Part shown: piece after piece, positions 60,923-64,000 of the stretch
Numbering within the stretch: position 1 is the first letter of the stretch
Layout of the letters: every line of letters starts with the position of its first letter
Source: Lachnospiraceae bacterium
GTDB lineage: Bacteria; Bacillota; Clostridia; Lachnospirales; Lachnospiraceae
NCBI GenBank assembly: GCA_021199655.1
Contig: JAJQHQ010000092.1
Location: forward strand, 17,638 to 81,637
Direction: 5' to 3'
Length of the DNA stretch: 64,000 bases
The notes under the pieces: generated by a model
Database searches by the model: none
The model's input: only the letters and a program-made list of their open reading frames with translations
What the model was told of the DNA's origin: nothing
Translations under genes and position numbers: made by a program

Positions 60923-61567
60923 CTATAATAATCCATCGTTCAGTTTTCCAATAAAATAAAAGCCGTTTGATTTATGCCCATTCATCGTCGTAAATGTTAA
61001 ATGCTGATATTCCAATTCAGTAAAATCACACAACAATGCTTTTATCCATTTTTCGTCATGGTGTCGGCATACCGCACCTTCTGGCAGTTCAAATACTCCA
61101 TATGTGCCAAAAGTAGCCTGATATTTTTCATAACGCTTAACATTTCTCTCATCTGTATTTAGCAGGAAGTCATTTACATATAAAATACCGTCCTGTTTCA
61201 GAACACGCTGAATTTCACGAAGTAACTGTATCTGTTCCGCATCTGTGCGGATACAGGTTAAAACTGCGAACAGAATCACGGCGTCAACACTCGAATCCGG
61301 CAGATCAATTGTATCCGTTTCCTTTACACGCAGATCAATGTAAGGAAATTGCTCTTTTCCTCTGTCTATCATGCCTTTTGAAAAATCAATTCCGATCAGA
61401 TTGCGATAACCGTTGTGATATAATTCATCAAGCGTTCTTCCATAGCCGCAACCTACATCCAGAACTTTTTCTTCCATCCCCACATATTTAGAGAAGCTGT
61501 CTGCATGAAACGGTGTCGTAAATTCTTTTTGTTCTGAAACACTGTCCCAATATACCTTTTGTTCCAT
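60923..61567 (-). CDS. Class I SAM-dependent methyltransferase
   Basis: EEKVLDVGCGYGRTLDELYHNGYRNLIGIDFSKGMIDRGK. Confidence 0.9.
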   Translation of the reverse strand: MEQKVYWDSVSEQKEFTTPFHADSFSKYVGMEEKVLDVGCGYGRTLDELYHNGYRNLIGIDFSKGMIDRGKEQFPYIDLRVKETDTIDLPDSSVDAVILFAVLTCIRTDAEQIQLLREIQRVLKQDGILYVNDFLLNTDERNVKRYEKYQATFGTYGVFELPEGAVCRHHDEKWIKALLCDFTELEYQHLTFTTMNGHKSNGFYFIGKLNDGLL

Positions 61568-61591
61568 CGCTGAAATTCTCCTTTCTGCTGT

Positions 61592-62278
61592 TCAGTTAAA
61601 AATTTTTATAAATGCAGGAAATGCTGGCCGAAAATTAAAAATTCGGCAAAACATTTTCTCAAATATACGAATCAGAGGTGCGTTAATCAGTGTACATAAA
61701 ACTGTTCCGATTCCTATACCAATTATGCGGTGAAAAAATAGCAGCGAAAGGACAAAAGAAGCTCCAAGGCTGCTCCAATCATAGATCTGCTTGACACTAC
61801 TAAAAGGTTTTCCAGTGTGTTGAGCAATGCATTTTACAAACATTTCATATACCTGGCATGGTAAATAACTCTGGAAGAACAGAGAAATGCCAGCCGCTAA
61901 AGTCAATGATCCCAGTAAATAAATAATCATCTTCTCCCATAAAAATATCGGATAGATGTCTGCGAAGACCTGAAGCATTTGATCTAAAATCCATCCATAG
62001 GGAATTGCCACCACAAAAGACCAAAGCTGTTTTTTGAGAAAACGGCCTGTCCATACACAACAAAGCAGAAACAGCGAACCCTGCACGATACATTCTCCCA
62101 TGCCGAAGGAGAGCCATGGCACTCTCATAGATAACAGATATGCAGGAGCGGCAACCATGGATAAACCTAAACCCGCTTTTGTCTGCAAAGCAATTCCCAT
62201 AGCGTTCAACAGCATACCAAATATATATGCCATCTCTCCCATCGGAAAACGATGGAAAACATCTCCGATTCGATTCAT
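61592..62278 (-). CDS. YitT/YczE-like membrane protein
   Basis: MAYIFGMLLNAMGIALQTKAGLGLSMVAAPAYLLS; multi-TM. Confidence 0.7.
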   Translation of the reverse strand: MNRIGDVFHRFPMGEMAYIFGMLLNAMGIALQTKAGLGLSMVAAPAYLLSMRVPWLSFGMGECIVQGSLFLLCCVWTGRFLKKQLWSFVVAIPYGWILDQMLQVFADIYPIFLWEKMIIYLLGSLTLAAGISLFFQSYLPCQVYEMFVKCIAQHTGKPFSSVKQIYDWSSLGASFVLSLLFFHRIIGIGIGTVLCTLINAPLIRIFEKMFCRIFNFRPAFPAFIKIFN

Positions 62279-62367
62279 ATTATTCCCTCCCTATGCGTTG
62301 AATTTTAGCAGAGAATAATATAAAATGATATGAGAAATCTCACACATATATGCAAAGGAGCAATACG

Positions 62368-63033
62368 ATGATCAAAATAAATAACCTGAAGACAATAGAA
62401 GATTACTACAATCATTTCCCACTATCAGACTACTTTGATTTTGATATACGCCCGTATACTTCAATTGTAAAATTTGATAATGAAGAAGCCATTCTGCAGG
62501 AAGGTGAAAAACCAAACTATCTGTATTACTTGATATATGGACGCGCAAAACTATTCCTTTCACACGAAAACGGGCGCATTTCTCTGATCAATTTTCTGAA
62601 CGCCCCTTGTTTTATAGGGGAAATGGAACTGCTTGGCGCACAGGAAGCTGCTAATGGTGTAACCGCCATTACTCCCTGTACCTGTTATGCTGTGCATATC
62701 AACGATTGCAGGGACAGCATTTTAAACGACGTGAAATTTCTGCGTCACCTCTGCCTGTTTCTAAGCAGGAAGGCAATAGGAAACACATATAATTATTCCA
62801 GGAATCAATCCTGGCCATTAGAAGTGCGGCTGGCGAATTTTATTCTACTGACTGCCTGCAATGGACTATACAGAGAGAAGCATACAGAAGCAGCTGAATT
62901 TCTGGGAGTAACATATCGTCATCTGCTTTATGTTCTCGCTGATTTTGTAAAGAGAGGAATCCTGAAAAAAACAGCACAGGGGTATTATATTCAGGATCTG
63001 GCTGCCCTGTGTAATATTTCGGAAAGAAAATAA
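62368..63033 (+). CDS. Crp/Fnr-family regulator
   Basis: cNMP-like domain (VKFDNEEAILQEGEKPNYLYYLIYGRAKLFL) plus HTH (AAEFLGVTYRHLLYVLADFVKRGIL). Confidence 0.85.
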   Translation: MIKINNLKTIEDYYNHFPLSDYFDFDIRPYTSIVKFDNEEAILQEGEKPNYLYYLIYGRAKLFLSHENGRISLINFLNAPCFIGEMELLGAQEAANGVTAITPCTCYAVHINDCRDSILNDVKFLRHLCLFLSRKAIGNTYNYSRNQSWPLEVRLANFILLTACNGLYREKHTEAAEFLGVTYRHLLYVLADFVKRGILKKTAQGYYIQDLAALCNISERK

Positions 63034-63062
63034 ACGTAGCTCTCTGATTTTTTTCAGGAGAA

Positions 63063-63542
63063 GTGCAAGGGCTGCACCGCAGAGAAATTGGCGAATATCA
63101 TCTGCCGGAAGGGAGCATCGTGATCGGTGCCGGGAACCGCACTCAGGATTCCGCCATCGTCAAGACCATGTCTTCTGCGCTGATCAACCGTATGTTCCAC
63201 GTACAGCTGAAGGCAGACTCCCGCCAATGGCTTGTCTGGGCTTACGGTGCCAGTATTCATCCATGGGTCACTGATTATATTTCCCAGCGTCCGGATCATC
63301 TTTTCTCTGAGCCGCCAAAAACGGAAGAGCCCTATTCTACACCGCGCTCCTGGCATATGTTAAGCGATGCCTTAAAAGAGTATCACGCCGGAGAGAAAGA
63401 TATCCCGCAGGATACACTGCGCGTTCTGGTCTATCCAGACATCCTAAATAGCCACATCTTCTGTCATGAAGCAGCTTCCTTCGCTTCTCATTGGCATCAC
63501 TTCTGGCGGAAACCCAATGTCTGGAAGCATTCTGATAGCTGA
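63063..63542 (+). pseudogene. MoxR-like AAA ATPase, C-terminal remnant
   Basis: GEYHLPEGSIVIGAGNRTQDSAIVKTMSSALINRMFHVQL; no N-terminal Walker region. Confidence 0.6.
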
Positions 63543-63620
63543 TCAGAGGCCACATTTTTCCATTGCTTTCATTCGCCAGCTTCTGCGCAACCTTTACAAT
63601 ATCCTTTGGCGTAATAGTAG

Positions 63621-64000
63621 TCTTGCTTCCCCCCGATTTATCTTTTTTTGCTCTACCTGACTTATCGTGAACGTAACGAAGATGGTTCTTGGCAGCTGGC
63701 CATCCCGAACCGTAAGATTCATGATCTTTTTGAGCGGCAGATCAAGACCTGGTTCTTTACTCATATTGAGGGCGGGATGGAACCCCTGTATAAAGCATTC
63801 GATTCTCAAAATATTGAAGAGATTGAAAAATGCATTAATGCCTGCATGACCGATTCCATCATGTTCAGGGAGAGCCCGCCATTAAAATTCGCCTACGGCG
63901 AAGGGCGGGCCTACGTCCACGATTCTCTTCGAGAATCAGGACAGGTTATGGATGGCGGTAATACAGATGAGGCGAAAGAAACCTTTTACCATGGACTCCT
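63621..64000 (+). CDS. PD-(D/E)XK / AAA-like family protein, C-terminal part (runs off right edge)
   Basis: FLLYLTYRERNEDGSWQLAIPNRKIHDLFERQIKTWF...CINACMTDSIMF...MDGGNTDEAKETFYHGL. Confidence 0.6.
63869..63945 (-). repeat. Palindromic element copy 3 (inside PD-(D/E)XK CDS)
   Basis: Minus strand GTCCTGATTCTCGAAGAGAATCGTGGACGTAGGCCCGCCCTTCGCCGTAGGCGAATTTTAATGGCGGGCTCTCC. Confidence 0.88.

Overview
The window looks like a Lachnospiraceae-type Clostridia chromosome segment (inference from protein resemblance and base composition). It has three parts. (1) About 1-13.8 kb is the right part of an AT-rich integrative element: a primase/helicase tail, XRE regulators, an EndoIII-like glycosylase, and a LexA-box-controlled operon with a resolvase and an Ada-type zinc domain. 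It ends in a large serine recombinase whose ORF reads in frame, without a stop, into the C-terminal part of spoVT, so the element appears to have integrated inside that sporulation gene. (2) A tRNA-Thr(GGT) follows, then a complete type I Wadjet system (jetABCD, minus strand). Its jetB-jetC gap holds two GAA-triloop palindromic units. (3) About 23-64 kb is chromosome with heavily decayed accessory islands: an orphan HipA-like kinase with 11-bp iterons, a DUF2975/HTH/CPBP operon, a YolD/UmuC/macrodomain cluster, a UvrA2-like protein, an operon of methyltransferase + PLD-SF2 helicase + small ORF, a CIRCE-controlled hsp20, and a frameshifted REC-GGDEF-EAL protein. The most novel item is a family of ~80-bp double-hairpin elements. 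Three clear copies (52.8, 53.6 and 63.9 kb) share conserved blocks with covarying stems, and each sits inside a protein-coding gene as an apparent multiple-of-3 insertion, like Rickettsia palindromic elements. All family assignments are by eye; no database search was run.
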